A stretch of DNA of 64,000 nucleotides from Polynucleobacter sp. MWH-UH23A (GCF_040409805.1 NZ_CP099572.1:1798001-1862000); one strand, 5' to 3'; shown: positions 1 through 13,013, numbered from the stretch's first letter. Notes: generated by a model not told the origin, from the sequence alone. A program made the numbers and translations.

Positions 1-2
1 CA

Positions 3-473
3 GCAGGTCGCTTGGCGGCCGATTATTACTGTATGGATGGCACCATTCCCCGTCGTCACATCGCCACACTACTCAAACGCATTCAGGGTATGGAAAAAAA
101 ATATGGTCTTGGTTGCTTAAATGTATTTCATGCGGGTGATGGCAACATGCATCCGCTTATTTTGTTTAACGGCGCCGACCAAGATGAATGGCATCGCGCT
201 GAAGAATTTGGCACAGAGATTCTTGAAGCCTGCGTTGAGCTTGGCGGCACCATTACCGGCGAACATGGTGTTGGCATTGAAAAAATTAATTCCATGTGCG
301 TTCAATTTGGTGAGGGCGAACGTGAATCCTTCTGGGGTGTAAAGGCCGCTTTTGACCCAGAGAAATTACTGAACCCTGACAAGGCTATCCCAACTCTCAA
401 TCGCTGTGCTGAATATGGACGTATGCGTATTAGCAATGGCAAATTACCTCATCCAGAATTGGAGCGATTCTAA
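3..473 (+). CDS. glcD: Glycolate oxidase FAD subunit GlcD, C-terminal part (partial, 5' end outside window)
   Basis: The gene enters from the left edge; the reading frame is open from base 3 and only the last ~157 residues are present. The segment is the C-terminal cap of an FAD-linked oxidase: it contains the run HAGDGNMHP and the motif GEHGVG followed by KLLNPDK, all typical of the GlcD/D-lactate dehydrogenase family. GlcD carries the FAD that oxidises glycolate to glyoxylate and works with GlcE and GlcF, encoded immediately downstream (the glcD stop overlaps the glcE start by one base). The full family protein is about 500 residues, so roughly two thirds lies outside the window. Confidence 0.93.
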   Translation, partial: AGRLAADYYCMDGTIPRRHIATLLKRIQGMEKKYGLGCLNVFHAGDGNMHPLILFNGADQDEWHRAEEFGTEILEACVELGGTITGEHGVGIEKINSMCVQFGEGERESFWGVKAAFDPEKLLNPDKAIPTLNRCAEYGRMRISNGKLPHPELERF

Positions 474-1624
474 TGGCTAACTCCAACGCGCACCAGGCAG
501 CGATTGAGGCGTTTCGTGAACAAATTCTGAGTGCGGCCAAGAGCAAGACACCCCTTTCTATTGAGGGTGGCGGAACCAAATTTTGGTATGGCAATCCAAA
601 TCAATACGCAAAATTAAATACACGCACCTATTCTGGAATTTTGGAATATCAGCCTGAAGAATTGGTGATTACTGCCTGCGCCGGCACCCCACTAAAAGAA
701 ATTGAAGCAGCTCTAAAAGAAAAAAATCAAGTGCTTGCTTTTGAGCCACCTCATTTTGGTGATCAGGCAACTTTTGGTGGCGCTATCGCCGCAGGACTTG
801 CTGGTCCAGGACGCATTAGCGTAGGTAATTTTCGTGACTTTGTTTTAGGTGCACGCATTCTCGATGGCAAAGGACAGGATTTATCCTTTGGCGGAAAGGT
901 TATGAAAAACGTAGCAGGATATGACGTTTCCCGCCTCATGCCTGGCTCCATGGGAACGCTCTCGCTGTTACTTGAAGCATCAGTCAAAGTACTTCCAAAG
1001 CCAGCTGCAGCAGCAACGCTGCGCTGTCGTATTAGCCAAGAAAAAGCGCTAAAAATTCTGAATGAATGGGCAGGCCAACCACTTCCACTCTCTGCAAGCT
1101 GCTGGATTGGAAACGCTGATGGTGATGGTAAACTGACGATTCGCTTAGCTGGTGCGGTAGCAGCAGTTAAGTCAGCTACTCCACTCATGAGCGCTCAGGT
1201 TAATGCGCAAATTGTTTCACCAGATGAGGCGGAAGACTTTTGGAATCAGTTACGCGAACAAAACCTCTCAGCCTTCACTAGTCTCGGTAATGATCAAACT
1301 CTATATCGCTTAGCTTTACCAGCCGCCTGCGGTTCGTTAAGCATTCCTGGATCTGAAAATGATGTTGTTCTGGAATGGCATGGACAGCAACGTTGGATCA
1401 AAGCCCCTGGCGATCAGGCGACATTCGATGCCATCAAAAAATTGGCAAGCAGTTATGGCGGACACGCAACTCGCTTTAAACAAGGGAGCAATGTTAATCC
1501 TGCGTTTGAGCGCTTTACCCTGCTGAGCGAACAAACACATTCCAAGGCGCTTGAAGCAGTTCAAGGGCGCCTAAGATCTGCATTCGATCCTGCAGGCGTA
1601 TTCGCGACCAAACGCCTTCCTTAA
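473..1624 (+). CDS. glcE: Glycolate oxidase FAD-binding subunit GlcE
   Basis: A 383-residue protein with an N-terminal FAD_binding_4-type domain: IEGGGTKFWYG near residue 31, then FGGAIAAGLAGPGR, the VLGARILDGKG strand and the KNVAGYDVSRLMPGS segment seen in GlcE. GlcE is the second flavin-type subunit of glycolate oxidase, which feeds electrons from glycolate towards the respiratory chain. It is somewhat longer than the ~350-residue E. coli protein. It sits between glcD (one-base overlap) and glcF (34-base gap), the standard order, which supports the assignment over a generic FAD oxidase. Confidence 0.93.
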   Translation: MANSNAHQAAIEAFREQILSAAKSKTPLSIEGGGTKFWYGNPNQYAKLNTRTYSGILEYQPEELVITACAGTPLKEIEAALKEKNQVLAFEPPHFGDQATFGGAIAAGLAGPGRISVGNFRDFVLGARILDGKGQDLSFGGKVMKNVAGYDVSRLMPGSMGTLSLLLEASVKVLPKPAAAATLRCRISQEKALKILNEWAGQPLPLSASCWIGNADGDGKLTIRLAGAVAAVKSATPLMSAQVNAQIVSPDEAEDFWNQLREQNLSAFTSLGNDQTLYRLALPAACGSLSIPGSENDVVLEWHGQQRWIKAPGDQATFDAIKKLASSYGGHATRFKQGSNVNPAFERFTLLSEQTHSKALEAVQGRLRSAFDPAGVFATKRLP

Positions 1625-1658
1625 GCGTCCCCCATAAGCACACCTTTTTCATTTTCAT

Positions 1659-2936
1659 ATGCAAACTCAACTCGCCCCCCAATTTGCTAATACACCAGAT
1701 GGCATTGAAGCCGCGCGTATTTTAGGCAAATGTGTTCATTGCGGTTTTTGTACCGCTACCTGCCCTACCTACCAATTACTTGGCGATGAATTAGATGGTC
1801 CGCGTGGCCGCATCTACTTAATTAAACAGATTGCAGAAGGGCAAGCGCCTACTGAAAAAACTCGCTTGCACTTAGATCGCTGCTTAACTTGTCGCAATTG
1901 TGAAAGCACTTGCCCAAGCGGGGTTCAATACGGCAATCTAGTTGATATCGGACGTAAGTGGGCTGAAGAAAATACTTCCCCACGTCCAATAGGTGAGCGC
2001 CTTACCCGCTGGGCTCTCAAAGAGGGTCTTACAAAACCAGCTTTATTTAATTCAGCAATGACTTTGGGTCGCTTGGTTCGACCATTAATGCCAAGCGGCA
2101 TTAAACGTAAGATTCCGCTGATAAAAAATAAGGCCCTAGATCCACAGATCAATCCTTACGCCAGACCTAATACACAGCATGCCCGAAAGATGCTCATTCT
2201 TGAAGGTTGCGTTCAACCTGGCATGCTCCCGAATATTAATTCGGCTACCGCAAGAGTATTGGATGCGCTCAAAATCCAACTTGTCAGCGCCCCAAGCGCG
2301 ACCTGTTGCGGCGCACTTCGCTATCACCTTAGTGATCAAACGGGTGGCCTAGATAATGCCAAGCAAAACATTGATGCTTGGTGGCCTATGGTGGAAAGTG
2401 GCGTTGAAGCCATCATCATGACAGCCTCAGGTTGTGGCGTGATGGTGAAAGACTACGGACATCTATTGGCCAATGACTCTGCTTACGCAACTAAGGCTAA
2501 GAGAATTTCGGATCTGACAAAAGATATTTCCGAGGTAATGCCATCTTTACAAAATGAACTTGTCGAATTAATCGGTGCCGATCAAAAGCCGGGTGTGGTG
2601 TATCACCCACCTTGCACCTTGCAGCATGGTCAACAAATTCGTGGCAAGGTTGAAAGCTTGCTTGGTAGCTTGGGTATTGGTGTTCGCTTATGCAATGACA
2701 GTCATCTCTGCTGTGGCTCCGCCGGCACTTATTCAGTGACTCAGCCAGAGCTTTCTGAGCAATTACGTAAAAATAAGTTGAATAATTTAACCGTCGCCTG
2801 CGAAGAGTCTGGCGCCGATGTCATTGTTTCTGGAAACATTGGTTGCATTACCCACCTCCAACAAGATGAAAAACCTGTCTTACACTGGATCGAAATCGTT
2901 GATCAACTCATTGGCAAGCAAGTACGGAGCAAATGA
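1659..2936 (+). CDS. glcF: Glycolate oxidase iron-sulfur subunit GlcF
   Basis: A 425-residue electron-transfer subunit. Two ferredoxin-type 4Fe-4S motifs lie in the N-terminal quarter (CVHCGFCTATCP and CLTCRNCESTCP). Two CCG domains follow, with the signatures TCCGALRYH and LCCGSAGTY, as in GlcF and related heterodisulfide-reductase-like proteins. It accepts electrons from the GlcD/GlcE flavins and passes them to the membrane pool. Its last codons overlap the start of the yggS-like gene by four bases (ATGA), so the two are probably translationally coupled. Confidence 0.94.
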   Translation: MQTQLAPQFANTPDGIEAARILGKCVHCGFCTATCPTYQLLGDELDGPRGRIYLIKQIAEGQAPTEKTRLHLDRCLTCRNCESTCPSGVQYGNLVDIGRKWAEENTSPRPIGERLTRWALKEGLTKPALFNSAMTLGRLVRPLMPSGIKRKIPLIKNKALDPQINPYARPNTQHARKMLILEGCVQPGMLPNINSATARVLDALKIQLVSAPSATCCGALRYHLSDQTGGLDNAKQNIDAWWPMVESGVEAIIMTASGCGVMVKDYGHLLANDSAYATKAKRISDLTKDISEVMPSLQNELVELIGADQKPGVVYHPPCTLQHGQQIRGKVESLLGSLGIGVRLCNDSHLCCGSAGTYSVTQPELSEQLRKNKLNNLTVACEESGADVIVSGNIGCITHLQQDEKPVLHWIEIVDQLIGKQVRSK

Positions 2937-3658
2937 ATTCAATTGTTGTTAATCTGATTCAGGTTAAGGAGCGCATCGAGCTTGCAGCCCTAGCTGCAAA
3001 ACGTGAGCCCGAAGAGATTGAACTCTTAGCAGTTAGCAAGACATTTCCGGCTAGCGCGATTGAGGAGGCAATGCACGCTGGCCAATCAGCTTTTGGCGAA
3101 AACTACGTACAAGAGGCCATTGAAAAAATTACTCAACTTGAAAAACTCCGCCCTTGGTTGGTGTGGCACTTCATCGGCCCACTGCAAAGCAATAAAACTC
3201 GTGATGTTGCCGAGCATTTCGACTGGGTACATAGCGTTGACCGACTGAAGATTGCAGAGCGCCTCTCGAGCCAACGTGGTGAGTTTCCAAACTTGCCTGA
3301 ATTACAAGTCTGCATCCAAGTCAACGTTAGCGAAGAAGAAAGCAAAAGCGGTGTTCTTCTCTCAGATGCACCAGAACTCTGTGATGTTGTCAGCAAGCTA
3401 CCAAATATTGTCCTTCGTGGCCTCATGGCGATTCCAGAGCCCACTACAGATCCATTAAAACAGCGCAAAGCGTTTGCAGCAGTCCGAGACTGCTTTAAGC
3501 AAATTCAATCGAATCGTTTAGTCGACCCAGGCTATCAATTTTTTGACACCCTATCAATGGGCATGTCGGACGATCTCGAAGCCGCCATTGCAGAAGGAAG
3601 CACAATGGTTCGGGTGGGAACCGCCATTTTTGGGAAGCGCGATAAGATTACAAAATGA
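2933..3658 (+). CDS. yggS: PLP homeostasis protein, YggS/PROSC family
   Basis: A 241-residue single-domain PLP-binding protein. The PLP lysine is expected in LLAVSKTFPA near residue 36. Other family signatures are FGENYVQEA, WHFIGPLQSNK, VNVSEEESKSG and LSMGMSDDLEAAI. The family buffers pyridoxal phosphate and affects amino-acid metabolism rather than catalysing a known reaction. The gene overlaps glcF upstream and proC downstream by four bases each; yggS next to proC is a widely conserved pairing. Chain length is normal for the family. Confidence 0.93.
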   Translation: MNSIVVNLIQVKERIELAALAAKREPEEIELLAVSKTFPASAIEEAMHAGQSAFGENYVQEAIEKITQLEKLRPWLVWHFIGPLQSNKTRDVAEHFDWVHSVDRLKIAERLSSQRGEFPNLPELQVCIQVNVSEEESKSGVLLSDAPELCDVVSKLPNIVLRGLMAIPEPTTDPLKQRKAFAAVRDCFKQIQSNRLVDPGYQFFDTLSMGMSDDLEAAIAEGSTMVRVGTAIFGKRDKITK

Positions 3659-4524
3659 GCCAACAAATGACTAATCAAAATAATAGCAACGCACACATCA
3701 CCTTTATCGGCGGTGGCAATATGGGGCGCGCCTTAATAAGCGGCTTACTGGCAAATGGATTTGAACCCAATCAAATTTCTGTAGTAGAAGCAAATGCAAG
3801 TACCGCTCTCAAGCTATATGAAGATTTTGGCGTTCAAGGTATCGGCGCTCTCGAACAAATTGCATTTGATTTCACCAGAAACAATGTAGTGGTAATGGCA
3901 ATCAAACCACAAGACTTTAATGTCGTTGCCAAAGGACTTGCTTCAAAACTTAAACATGCCAGTGCGCCAGGTCCTTTGATCGTAAGCATTGCTGCTGGCA
4001 TACGACTCAAAGATATGAGCCGCTGGCTAGATCACACGCGTTGCGTACGAGCTATGCCAAATACGCCCGCCTTGATTGGTAAAGGTATTACCGGATTGTT
4101 TGCTGATGCCGCTGTTAACGACTCGGATCGCGCACTTGCGCAAACTGTTTGTAGCGCAGTGGGTCAAACTGTTTGGGTATCTGATGAAAAACTCATGGAC
4201 GCAGTGACTGCAATCTCTGGCAGTGGCCCAGCCTATGTTTTCGCCTTCTTGGAAGCAATGCAATCTGCTGGTGAAAAATTGGGCTTAGATGCTAAAACTG
4301 CTCGTCAACTGGCCTATGCCACGCTTGAAGGTGCCACTCAACTAGCCCATAACTCTGATGAACATGCCGGCATTTTGCGCGAGCGCGTTACCTCTAAAGG
4401 CGGTACTACTGCCGCAGCCTTGGATGTCATGAAGCAACATGGCTGGCACGAAATCTTAGAAAAAGCGATTGATGCAGCCAGTCGGCGTGGCAAAGCGATG
4501 GGCGATGAGCTAGGGCAGCACTAA
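3655..4524 (+). CDS. proC: Pyrroline-5-carboxylate reductase
   Basis: Last step of proline synthesis: NAD(P)H reduction of 1-pyrroline-5-carboxylate. The 289-residue protein has an N-terminal Rossmann motif ([15 protein letters not shown], residues ~17-31), the [13 protein letters not shown] segment, and the dimerisation signature [15 protein letters not shown], then [14 protein letters not shown]. The start at 3655 overlaps the yggS stop (ATGA). A second ATG four codons later (3667) is equally possible because no clear ribosome-binding site separates them. It is the last gene of the plus-strand run and converges on ubiA, with a four-base overlap. Confidence 0.95.
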   Translation: MSQQMTNQNNSNAHITFIGGGNMGRALISGLLANGFEPNQISVVEANASTALKLYEDFGVQGIGALEQIAFDFTRNNVVVMAIKPQDFNVVAKGLASKLKHASAPGPLIVSIAAGIRLKDMSRWLDHTRCVRAMPNTPALIGKGITGLFADAAVNDSDRALAQTVCSAVGQTVWVSDEKLMDAVTAISGSGPAYVFAFLEAMQSAGEKLGLDAKTARQLAYATLEGATQLAHNSDEHAGILRERVTSKGGTTAAALDVMKQHGWHEILEKAIDAASRRGKAMGDELGQH

Positions 4525-5384
4525 TTGATGCTCAATCCGAGCACAATACCCAAGAATACAAATCCGCCCAACCAATTGTTATGACGAAAAGCGAGGAAAC
4601 ACTCCTCGCGCTTTCGGGTTGAAACCAGCTGCATGTGATAAATGGCGCAAGCCAGAGCCATAAACCAACCCACTAAAAAGTAATTACTCAAATCCGCTAA
4701 TTGCGCTACCCACAACTGAGTAATAAACAGGATGCCGTAGCAAATACCAATTGCAACGACATCATATTTTCCAAAGGTAATCGCCGAAGTGCGCAAGCCT
4801 AAGCGTAGATCATCTTCTCGATCTACCATGGCATAGGCGGTGTCATAGGCAATCGCCCAAAAAATATTCCCCACAAACAAAACCCATGCTTCTAAAGGAA
4901 TAAAGTCCAAGATAGCCGCATAAGCCATAGGGATGCCAAATCCAAAAGCAATGCCAAGAATCGCTTGGGGCATCGCAAAAAATCGCTTAGTAAATGGGTA
5001 AATAAAAGCCACCGCTAATGCAAGTACAGATAATTGCTTAGTAAAGGCATTTAATGGCTGAATTAATAGGAAGGCAATCAAAGCCAAAGTAAGAGCGACA
5101 GCCACAGCTTCCTTGCCAGAAATCTTGCCACTGGTTACTGGGCGCTCTTTGGTTCTTTGCACGTGACGATCAAAATCGCGATCAGCGTAATCATTCATAG
5201 CGCAACCAGCGCTGCGCATCAAAAAAGTACCGACTACAAAAATAAACAGGGTATTCAGGTCTGGTATTCCTGAGCTAGCCAGCCATAGGCCCCATAAAGT
5301 TGGCCACAATAGTAAAAGGGTTCCAATCGGCTTATCTAAGCGGATCAGATATGCATAAGCCCGTAATCGATCTAGAAAAGACAT
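4521..5384 (-). CDS. ubiA: 4-hydroxybenzoate polyprenyltransferase
   Basis: Membrane prenyltransferase of ubiquinone synthesis, attaching the polyprenyl tail to 4-hydroxybenzoate. The two aspartate-rich motifs are visible: NDYADRDFD and DREDDLRLG, with about eight hydrophobic segments. The open frame extends upstream to 5429, but those residues would lie inside the recG 3' end. The ATG at 5384, giving an MSFLDRL start, fits the family N-terminus and lies eight bases after the recG stop. Length from this start is 287 residues, normal for UbiA. It is probably cotranscribed with recG. Confidence 0.92.
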   Translation of the reverse strand: MSFLDRLRAYAYLIRLDKPIGTLLLLWPTLWGLWLASSGIPDLNTLFIFVVGTFLMRSAGCAMNDYADRDFDRHVQRTKERPVTSGKISGKEAVAVALTLALIAFLLIQPLNAFTKQLSVLALAVAFIYPFTKRFFAMPQAILGIAFGFGIPMAYAAILDFIPLEAWVLFVGNIFWAIAYDTAYAMVDREDDLRLGLRTSAITFGKYDVVAIGICYGILFITQLWVAQLADLSNYFLVGWFMALACAIYHMQLVSTRKREECFLAFRHNNWLGGFVFLGIVLGLSIN

Positions 5385-5392
5385 ATCCAGAA

Positions 5393-7462
5393 TTATGCCT
5401 TCAGAAATTCCGCGCGAGAACCGAGCCAACGCTCCAAATGACGCTCAACGATTTCACTATGGTCTGCCAACAAACGTTCGGCTGCGTTTTGCGCCAACTC
5501 AATTAACCAAGCGTCTCGCTGTAAGTCGACAAAGCGCAACATGGCATCTCCAGATTGCTTAGCTCCCAAGAGTTCTCCGGGGCCGCGCAAAGATAAATCA
5601 CGCTCCGCAATCACAAATCCATCAGATGTTTCACGCAAGGTCTGCAAACGCTCTTTAGCAGCTATTGATAATGGTTCTGCGTACATCAAAATACACACCG
5701 AATCTGCTGATCCACGACCCACACGCCCACGAAGCTGATGAATTTGAGCGTAACCAAATCGTTCAGCGTGCTCTATCACCATTAATGCCGCATTAGGTAC
5801 ATCAACACCCACTTCGATTACTGTGGTTGCAACTAATAACTGGATCTCATTAGCTTTGAATGCTGCCATCACCGCAGCCTTCTCATCTGCCTTCAGGCGC
5901 CCATGAACTAAGCCCACTTTAAACTCTGGCAAGGCCTTAGTGAGCTCTTCAAAGCTCTCAACAGCCGTTTGTAGTTGCAGCGCCTCAGACTCCTCAATCA
6001 GAGGACATACCCAATATGCTTGCAAACCTTTGGAAAGCCAACTTTGTAAACCATGAATCACCTCTTCTCGTCGACTTGCTTTCACCACCTTAGTAGCAAT
6101 TGGCTTGCGTCCTGGAGGCAACTCATCAATTACTGACACATCTAAGTCAGCGTAATACGTCATTGCTAAAGTTCGTGGAATTGGCGTGGCGGACATCATG
6201 AGTTGGTGGCAATAAAATAATTCTGAGCCGACTCTTTGTTGAATTTCTAAACGTTGACGAACACCGAATCGATGTTGCTCATCAATCACAGCCAAACCTA
6301 ATTTAGCAAAGTGCACATTCTCTTGGATCAAGGCATGAGTACCAATGACTAGTTGAGCAATGCCACCCTCAATTAAATCTTGCGCTAATTTCTTTTCTTT
6401 GGCCCTCAAACTTCCCGATAACCATGCAATTTTGACTCCTAGGGGTTCAAACCATTCCTTCATTTTGAGGTAATGTTGTTCAGCCAGTATCTCAGTTGGA
6501 GCCATGATAGCTGCCTGATAACCATAATCTATTACCCGCGCAGCCGCCAAAGCTGCAATCACGGTCTTACCACTTCCCACATCCCCTTGCAATAATCGGT
6601 TCATTGGGTATGAATGCGATAAGTCTTCTCCAATTTCATCCCAAACGCGAGACTGGGCCCCGGTTAATTGAAATGGTAAGGTTTTTAGTAAACCTTTTTC
6701 AAGACTAGCGCTTGATTCATTGCTTTTATGGAAGCTTGGTGCCTGCCGTTCTCGACGAATTGCATGAGCGCGCTTTAATGAAATCTGTTGAGCTAGTAAC
6801 TCCTCAAACTGAACACGACGCCATGCAGGATGTGTACGCTCCAACAATGCCTGTGTGTCTGCGTCAGCGGACGGTTGGTGAAGAAACGTAATAGCAGATT
6901 GCAAACTAGGCCAGTCATTGCTTGGTAATAACTGATTCATCAACCGGCTTGGCAAAAACTCCGCCAAACTATCTTTCAAACCTGGATCTCGCAATGCCTG
7001 AGTGACCGCTTTACGAATTGCCGCCTGAGAAACGCCTGCACTTGCTGGATAGACTGGAGTCAAGCTAGTTGGCAACGGTGCATCAGGTGCAACAGCACGC
7101 ACGGTTGGGTGAACCATTTCTGAACCCTGAAACCCCTCACGTACTTCTCCGCGTACTCGAATGTGAGCACCAATAGCCATTTGCTTCTGCTGACTTGGAT
7201 AGAAATTCAGAAAGCGCAAATGCAAAGTTTCTGTGTTGTCCTCTATCGTGACAACCATCTGCCTTCTAGGCCTGAACAAAACTTGGTTCCGAATAACTAC
7301 ACCCTGAGTCTGAACCGAACGAAATCGCCCCTGAATTAGAGCCTGATCAATCGAAAGCAACTCCGTCTCATCCTCGTAACGAGAGGGAAGATGCAAAGCA
7401 AGGGCCATTGGGCTATCTAAACCCATTTTTTGGAGTGTATTTGGCGCTTGCTTGGTAGTCAT
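5393..7462 (-). CDS. recG: ATP-dependent DNA helicase RecG
   Basis: Branch-migrating helicase that remodels stalled replication forks and Holliday junctions. At 689 residues it is full length. The N-terminal third is the wedge/OB region. Helicase motifs follow: Walker A GDVGSGKT near residue 295, [12 protein letters not shown], the DEQH box near residue 393, SATPIPRT, and the C-terminal motifs [13 protein letters not shown] and QLRGRVGRG. It starts 30 bases from the divergently transcribed queA, so the two promoters must overlap, and it precedes ubiA on the same strand. Confidence 0.97.
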   Translation of the reverse strand: MTTKQAPNTLQKMGLDSPMALALHLPSRYEDETELLSIDQALIQGRFRSVQTQGVVIRNQVLFRPRRQMVVTIEDNTETLHLRFLNFYPSQQKQMAIGAHIRVRGEVREGFQGSEMVHPTVRAVAPDAPLPTSLTPVYPASAGVSQAAIRKAVTQALRDPGLKDSLAEFLPSRLMNQLLPSNDWPSLQSAITFLHQPSADADTQALLERTHPAWRRVQFEELLAQQISLKRAHAIRRERQAPSFHKSNESSASLEKGLLKTLPFQLTGAQSRVWDEIGEDLSHSYPMNRLLQGDVGSGKTVIAALAAARVIDYGYQAAIMAPTEILAEQHYLKMKEWFEPLGVKIAWLSGSLRAKEKKLAQDLIEGGIAQLVIGTHALIQENVHFAKLGLAVIDEQHRFGVRQRLEIQQRVGSELFYCHQLMMSATPIPRTLAMTYYADLDVSVIDELPPGRKPIATKVVKASRREEVIHGLQSWLSKGLQAYWVCPLIEESEALQLQTAVESFEELTKALPEFKVGLVHGRLKADEKAAVMAAFKANEIQLLVATTVIEVGVDVPNAALMVIEHAERFGYAQIHQLRGRVGRGSADSVCILMYAEPLSIAAKERLQTLRETSDGFVIAERDLSLRGPGELLGAKQSGDAMLRFVDLQRDAWLIELAQNAAERLLADHSEIVERHLERWLGSRAEFLKA

Positions 7463-7492
7463 CGTTAAAATCTAATACCTGATGGTAATGCT

Positions 7493-9693
<2,201 letters not shown>

Positions 9694-9825
9694 TCCCCTC
9701 TGGGGGCAATAAACCCCCTCAAATCACCTTCAAAGCCCCATACAGTTTAGAATTGCGGGTTTACGGCTTTCTCTTAAAAGCTTAAAAAGTAGCAGTTTCC
9801 AATTAGTCATTAACGGAGGTTTGAT

Positions 9826-10152
9826 ATGTGGATTAGTAACGCTTTTGCCCAGGCTCCAGCTGCGGGCGCAGATGCAGGTGGCTTGATGAGCTTCCTACCT
9901 TTAATCTTGATGTTCGCAGTTTTGTACTTCATCATGATTCGCCCACAAATGAAACGCCAAAAAGAAACTAAAGCGATGCTCGAAGCACTCGCAGTAGGCG
10001 ATGAAGTTGTTACCGTTGGCGGGATTATGGGCAAAGTAACAGCATTGAAAGATCAAGTAGTTAGTGTTGAAATTTCTGCTGGGACAGAAGTGCAATTACA
10101 AAAAGGTGCTATCACTACTGTATTGCCAAAAGGCACATTGAAGTCCGCTTAA
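9826..10152 (+). CDS. yajC: Preprotein translocase accessory subunit YajC
   Basis: A 108-residue inner-membrane protein with one transmembrane helix (FLPLILMFAVLYFIMI, about residues 25-40), the family's RPQMKRQKE motif and a basic cytoplasmic tail containing GDEVVTVGGIMGKV. YajC associates with SecDF and the SecYEG channel. An AACGGAGG ribosome-binding site lies just upstream of the ATG. It is followed after 23 bases by secD, forming a conventional yajC-secD-secF operon. Confidence 0.95.
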   Translation: MWISNAFAQAPAAGADAGGLMSFLPLILMFAVLYFIMIRPQMKRQKETKAMLEALAVGDEVVTVGGIMGKVTALKDQVVSVEISAGTEVQLQKGAITTVLPKGTLKSA

Positions 10153-10175
10153 TTTTTTATTAAAAGTATCTCGAC

Positions 10176-12035
10176 ATGAATCGCTATCCTCTCTGGAAAT
10201 ATTTGGTCATTGCCGTTGCCTTACTTATCGGCGGACTGTATTCATTACCTAATTTCTATGGAGAGGCTCCAGCGGTTCAAGTCTCATCTGCTAAACCAAC
10301 CATTAAAGTTGATTTAGCAACACAATCTCGTGTTGAGAAAATTCTGGCTGATGCCAGCATTAATAACACTGGCGTATTTTTTGAAGCAGCAGGTAATGTA
10401 GGCTCAATCAAAATTCGCTTTAACAATACTGATATTCAGTTACGCGCCCGCGATCTCTTGCAGCAAAAACTGAACACAGATCAAAATGATCCTAACTACA
10501 CCGTAGCTCTTAATCTCCTGTCGAATACGCCAGGGTGGCTTAATGCAATTAATGCCTTGCCAATGCCATTGGGTTTAGATCTACGCGGTGGCGTCTACTT
10601 CCTCTTGCAGGTAGATATGAAGGGAGCGGTACAGAAAAAGGTCACCTCGTTGGCTACTGATATTCGCAGCCAATTACGCGATAAAAACATTCGCCATCAA
10701 GGCATTGATCGCGGTACAGATTCAATCACCATTAATTTTGGCAGTGCTGATGAGGCTGAAACTGCGCGCTCACTGCTAAATACTTCCCAACCCGATCTCA
10801 CTTGGCTGGTAAAAGCAAACGGCAGCTCTTCAAAACTATTGGGTGAGTTCAAGCCAAAAGCATTAAAAGACATTCAGGACAATGCGGTAAAACAAAATAT
10901 CATCACCCTGAATAAGCGCGTAAATGAATTAGCCGTTAAAGAACCAGTAATTCAACAACAAGGGGCTGAGCGCATTGTTGTTCAACTTCCAGGAGTCCAG
11001 GACACTGCACGTGCAAAGGACATCATTGGTCGTACAGCAACCTTAGAAGCCCGTCTTGCGGATCCATTAATGTCGACTATTGGGGTTGGTGAAACGCCAC
11101 CTCCTGGCATGGACACTTTCCGCTTTGGTGAAAACCGCTTGGGCGTCTTTAAAAAGTCCGTCATTTTTAGCGGCGACCGCATTACTGATGCTAGCGCTGG
11201 CTTTGATCAAAACCAACGCCCTGCAGTAAACATCTCCCTTGATGCCGCTGGTGGTCGAGTTATGCAAGAAGTAACTCGCGAAAACATTGGCAAGCCAATG
11301 GGCATGATTCTGTTTGAAAAAGGTAAAGGTGAAGTTCTCACAATTGCCACGATTCAAGGTGAGTTCGGCTCTAAGTTTCAGATTACTGGTCAACCAACCA
11401 CTGAGAGTGCTAATGACTTAGCTCTCTTATTGCGCGCTGGATCTCTTGCAGCGCCAATGGAAATTATTGAAGAGCGCACAATTGGACCGAGTTTGGGTGC
11501 TGAGAATATTGAAAAAGGATTTAAGTCACTCTTGATTGGTTTTTCTGCAATTGCGATTTTCATGATGGCCTACTACATGCTATTCGGCACTTTCTCGGTT
11601 GTAGCTCTAGCAGTTAACTTACTCTTATTGATTTCAGTATTGTCAATGTTGCAGGCAACACTCACCCTTCCAGGTATTGCCGCTATGGCTTTGGCGCTTG
11701 GTATGGCGATTGACTCCAACGTTTTGATCAACGAACGTATTCGTGAAGAGCTACGCAACGGCTCCTCACCTCAAACTGCGATTGCAATTGGTTTCGATAA
11801 AGCTTGGGCCACCATCTTGGACTCCAACGTCACCACCTTAATCGCAGGTCTTGCACTATTAGCTTTTGGCTCTGGTCCGATCAAAGGCTTTGCCGTGGTT
11901 CACTGCCTCGGTATTTTGACTTCGATGTTCTCTGCAGTCTTCTTCTCACGCGGCTTGGTTAATCTTTGGTACGGCAGAAATAAGAAAATTCAGAAACTCG
12001 CGATTGGCCAGGTTTGGCGCCCACAGGAGAAATAA
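10176..12035 (+). CDS. secD: Protein translocase subunit SecD
   Basis: Proton-motive-force-linked component of the Sec export machinery. The 619-residue protein has an N-terminal transmembrane helix (residues ~8-25), the motif LGLDLRGGVYFLLQVD, a large periplasmic domain, and a C-terminal block of transmembrane helices. That block begins near GPSLGAENIEKGFKS and includes ALGMAIDSNVLINERIREE, a hallmark of SecD/RND-type proteins. It is four bases upstream of secF and probably cotranslated with it. Confidence 0.97.
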   Translation: MNRYPLWKYLVIAVALLIGGLYSLPNFYGEAPAVQVSSAKPTIKVDLATQSRVEKILADASINNTGVFFEAAGNVGSIKIRFNNTDIQLRARDLLQQKLNTDQNDPNYTVALNLLSNTPGWLNAINALPMPLGLDLRGGVYFLLQVDMKGAVQKKVTSLATDIRSQLRDKNIRHQGIDRGTDSITINFGSADEAETARSLLNTSQPDLTWLVKANGSSSKLLGEFKPKALKDIQDNAVKQNIITLNKRVNELAVKEPVIQQQGAERIVVQLPGVQDTARAKDIIGRTATLEARLADPLMSTIGVGETPPPGMDTFRFGENRLGVFKKSVIFSGDRITDASAGFDQNQRPAVNISLDAAGGRVMQEVTRENIGKPMGMILFEKGKGEVLTIATIQGEFGSKFQITGQPTTESANDLALLLRAGSLAAPMEIIEERTIGPSLGAENIEKGFKSLLIGFSAIAIFMMAYYMLFGTFSVVALAVNLLLLISVLSMLQATLTLPGIAAMALALGMAIDSNVLINERIREELRNGSSPQTAIAIGFDKAWATILDSNVTTLIAGLALLAFGSGPIKGFAVVHCLGILTSMFSAVFFSRGLVNLWYGRNKKIQKLAIGQVWRPQEK

Positions 12036-12038
12036 GCC

Positions 12039-13013
12039 ATGGAATTTTTTCGCATCAAAAAAGATATTCCATTCATGCGCCATGCATTGGTGCTCAATGC
12101 GATTTCTTTAATTACTTTCTTAGCGGCGGTCTTTTTCCTTTGGCATAACGGCTTACACCTCTCTATTGAATTTACTGGCGGCACCGTTATGGAGGTGTCA
12201 TATCCTCAGACCGCACCGCTGGACTCAATTCGTGCCAAGGTAGAAAAGTTAGGCTATGCGGATACGCAAATCCAAAACTTTGGTAGCTCGCGCGATGTGA
12301 TGATTCGCCTGCCTTTGCAAAAAGATGCTGAGGGTAAGCTTATTTCGTCTGCGGATCAAAGCAATGCGGTAATGCAAGCGCTTGATCCTGCAAGCTCGGG
12401 CGTCAAGCTACAGCGCGTTGAGTTCGTTGGCCCACAAGTTGGCCAGGAGCTGGCGATTGATGGCTTAAAAGCTTTGGTCTTTGTGATTATCGGTATCGTG
12501 CTATATCTATCTTTCCGCTTTGAATGGAAATTTGCACTCGCTGGCATCATTGCGAACCTGCATGACGTTGTGATCATTCTTGGCTTCTTCGCTTTTTTCC
12601 ACTGGGAGTTCTCGCTCTCAGTATTAGCGGCAGTGTTAGCAGTCCTCGGTTACTCTGTAAACGAATCCGTGGTGATTTTTGACCGTATTCGCGAAAACTT
12701 CCGCAAGTACCGCAAGATGAATACTCGCGAGATTATCGATAACGCAATTACCAGTACTATTAGCCGTACTGTCATCACTCACGGCAGTACTGAGATGATG
12801 GTTTTGGCGATGCTTATCTTTGGCGGTCCAACACTGTTTTACTTTGCCTTGGCGCTCACTATCGGTATTTTGTTTGGCATTTACTCCTCCGTTTTCGTCG
12901 CGGCAGCATTAGCAATGTGGCTTGGCGTAACTCGCGAAGATTTAGTGAAGAGTGATAAAAAGCCTGACGACAATGCTCGTAATGAAGATCCAAACTATGG
13001 AGCTCGTGTTTAA
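12039..13013 (+). CDS. secF: Protein translocase subunit SecF
   Basis: Partner of SecD. The 324-residue protein has a first transmembrane helix at residues ~18-37, the IEFTGGTVMEVSYP motif, a short periplasmic domain, and a second membrane block with GYSVNESVVIFDRIREN and SRTVITHGSTEMMV, both typical of SecF. Its stop codon lies in a short inverted repeat at 13009-13027, and the convergent waaA gene ends 28 bases further on. Confidence 0.97.
   Translation: MEFFRIKKDIPFMRHALVLNAISLITFLAAVFFLWHNGLHLSIEFTGGTVMEVSYPQTAPLDSIRAKVEKLGYADTQIQNFGSSRDVMIRLPLQKDAEGKLISSADQSNAVMQALDPASSGVKLQRVEFVGPQVGQELAIDGLKALVFVIIGIVLYLSFRFEWKFALAGIIANLHDVVIILGFFAFFHWEFSLSVLAAVLAVLGYSVNESVVIFDRIRENFRKYRKMNTREIIDNAITSTISRTVITHGSTEMMVLAMLIFGGPTLFYFALALTIGILFGIYSSVFVAAALAMWLGVTREDLVKSDKKPDDNARNEDPNYGARV

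Noticed and set aside
763-1188. 141-codon minus-strand frame inside glcE
   Set aside because: Antisense shadow of glcE with Ser/Ala/Pro-rich low-information sequence and no recognisable motif.
9696-9720. G/C-run hairpin after tgt as a terminator
   Set aside because: The GGGGG/CCCCC pairing is short and has no T run; queA-tgt and yajC-secDF could still be read together.
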